Assembly: GCA_012515925.1 (NCBI GenBank)
Contig: JAAYXM010000015.1
Location: forward strand, 1 to 16,096
Length of the DNA: 16,096 nt
Direction of reading: 5' to 3'
DNA from: Clostridiales bacterium
GTDB taxonomy: Bacteria > Bacillota > Clostridia > Oscillospirales > JAAYXM01
Shown here: piece after piece, positions 14,790 to 16,096 of the stretch
Layout of the letters: each line of letters begins with the position of its first letter
How positions within the stretch are numbered: the first letter of the stretch is position 1
Position numbers and translations under genes: made by a program
Notes under the pieces: generated by a model
What the model was told of the DNA's origin: nothing
Databases searched by the model: none
The model's input: the letters and a program-made list of their open reading frames with translations, nothing else

Positions 14790-16096
14790 ATGGATTATAG
14801 TATTCTTAACGGAATAAAAAGTCCCGGGGACGTTAAAAAGCTCGGTTTCCAGGAGCTTTTGACTCTGACGGACGAAATCCGCTCTTTTTTAATCGAAAAC
14901 GTTTCACAAACCGGGGGACATTTGGCGTCCAATCTCGGAATCGTTGAATTAAACGTCGCGATACACAGGGTTTTTGACACGTCGAAGGACAGGCTCGTGC
15001 TTGACGTAGGGCATCAATGCTATGTACATAAGCTGCTCACGGGCAGGCGTGACGGCTTTTTGAAGCTTCGCAAATACGGAGGCATGTCCGGTTTTTTACG
15101 CCCGTCGGAGAGCGTACATGACGCCTGTGTTTCGGGCCACGCCTCAAATTCGGTTTCGGTCGCGCTTGGCATGGCGCGCGCCAGATCGCTTTTAAACCTG
15201 GATTATTCCGTTATCGCCGTATTGGGTGACGGCGCGCTGACCGGCGGGCTCGCGTACGAGGCGTTAAATGACGCCGGACACAGCATGCAGCCGCTTATAG
15301 TGGTCTTAAACGATAACGGCATGTCAATCGCGAAAAACGTAGGAGCGATTACGGATTATCTGTCAAGGCTCAGGCTGAAGCCGAAATACCTGAATTTAAA
15401 AGACAGATACCGCAGTGTCATGAGGCATATTCCGGGCGGAACGGCGTTAGACAAGGTGTTTCACGCGGTAAAAGACAGCTTTAAGAATATATTCATACCC
15501 GCCTCGCTGTTTGAGGATATGGGCTTTACGTATCTCGGCCCGGCGGACGGTCACGACCTAAAATACGTAATCTATCTGCTGGAGCTCGCGCGTGATTTGA
15601 AAAGGCCCGTTTTGATTCATCTCTGCACGAAAAAGGGCAAGGGATACAGATACTCGGAGGAAAGCCCGCAAAGCTACCACGGCGTTACGGGCTTTGACAT
15701 AGAATCCGGTAAACAGATTGATAACGGCGACGGCAGCAGCTTTTCAAAGGCCTTCGGAGACGAGCTTGTCGGTATTTCCCGTGAGAACGGCAAGGTATGC
15801 GCGATTACCGCGGCAATGCCGTCGGGCGTCGGTCTGACCGGGTTTTCCAAAGAGTTTCCCGATAGGTTCTTTGACGTCGGTATTGCCGAGGGACACGCGG
15901 TTTCCATGGCCGCGGGATTAGCTAACCGCGGCATGCTGCCGGTCTGCGCTGTTTATTCGACGTTTCTGCAGCGCTCCTATGACATGCTGATTCATGATAT
16001 TGCCATACCGGGTCTGCATGTCGTGTTTGCAGTTGACCGCGCGGGTCTTGTAGGGGAGGACGGGGAAACCCACCACGGCGTATTCGATATCGCGTA
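14790..16096 (+). CDS. dxs: 1-deoxy-D-xylulose-5-phosphate synthase, 5' part
   Basis: An open frame of 435 codons running off the window end; the full enzyme is usually about 620-640 residues. It condenses pyruvate and glyceraldehyde 3-phosphate using thiamine diphosphate, the first step of the MEP isoprenoid pathway. Visible motifs: G-H-L-A-S-N-L-G near residue 50, G-H-Q-C-Y-V-H-K-L-L-T-G-R (Cys where many have Ser), G-H-A-S-N-S-V-S, the thiamine diphosphate site G-D-G-A-L-T-G-G (146-153) with L-N-D-N-G-M-S-I, the catalytic Glu in G-I-A-E-G-H-A (E367), and D-G-E-T-H-H-G-V-F-D near the window end. AGGGAA (14775-14780) precedes ATG 14790. It starts 35 nt after oapA. Confidence 0.95.
   Translation, partial: MDYSILNGIKSPGDVKKLGFQELLTLTDEIRSFLIENVSQTGGHLASNLGIVELNVAIHRVFDTSKDRLVLDVGHQCYVHKLLTGRRDGFLKLRKYGGMSGFLRPSESVHDACVSGHASNSVSVALGMARARSLLNLDYSVIAVLGDGALTGGLAYEALNDAGHSMQPLIVVLNDNGMSIAKNVGAITDYLSRLRLKPKYLNLKDRYRSVMRHIPGGTALDKVFHAVKDSFKNIFIPASLFEDMGFTYLGPADGHDLKYVIYLLELARDLKRPVLIHLCTKKGKGYRYSEESPQSYHGVTGFDIESGKQIDNGDGSSFSKAFGDELVGISRENGKVCAITAAMPSGVGLTGFSKEFPDRFFDVGIAEGHAVSMAAGLANRGMLPVCAVYSTFLQRSYDMLIHDIAIPGLHVVFAVDRAGLVGEDGETHHGVFDIA

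Overview
The window reads as a chromosomal segment of an anaerobic, clostridia-like Firmicute (Bacillota). Supporting signs are the rsmB-rlmN-prpC-prkC-rsgA-thiN gene order, a CwlD-type amidase, a DUF4358 lipoprotein, Gram-positive style Shine-Dalgarno sequences, sigma-A type promoters and tight ATGA/TTGA gene overlaps. No tRNA, rRNA, CRISPR array, insertion sequence or phage gene was seen. Nearly all of the window is coding, and almost everything is on the + strand.

Region 1 (1-6162) is a translation/cell-envelope-signalling operon. It holds the 3' end of rsmB, then rlmN, the PP2C phosphatase prpC, the PASTA-domain Ser/Thr kinase prkC, the ribosome-assembly GTPase rsgA, the thiamine pyrophosphokinase thiN and an unrecognised multi-pass membrane protein. 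It ends at a good intrinsic terminator. The rpe gene that lies between rsgA and thiN in Bacillus is absent.

Region 2 (6163-8897) carries a cwlD-like amidase gene, radA with its own probable promoter, and a convergent minus-strand DUF4358 lipoprotein gene that overlaps the 3' end of radA by 8 bp.

Region 3 (8898-16096) is the nusB / exonuclease VII / isoprenoid operon: nusB, a diverged TsaD/Kae1-like gene, xseA, xseB, ispA, a DUF212 (divergent PAP2) gene, a ~613-nt gene-free structured region, a small membrane protein gene, and dxs (cut by the window end). The gene-free region (about 13532-14144) is the highlight. Its size, its place between ispA and dxs, the membrane protein with a DxxxD motif directly after it, and an 11-bp perfect helix joining its two ends all identify it as an OLE RNA (Ornate Large Extremophilic RNA). 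The following gene is its partner oapA. A strong extended -10 promoter lies just upstream. The pair probably forms a membrane-bound ribonucleoprotein. Its genes for the partners OapB and OapC are not in this window.

Functionally, region 3 joins the first step of the MEP isoprenoid pathway (dxs, which needs thiamine diphosphate, the product of ThiN) with prenyl chain elongation (ispA) and DNA repair (xseAB). The OLE RNP is embedded in the middle.
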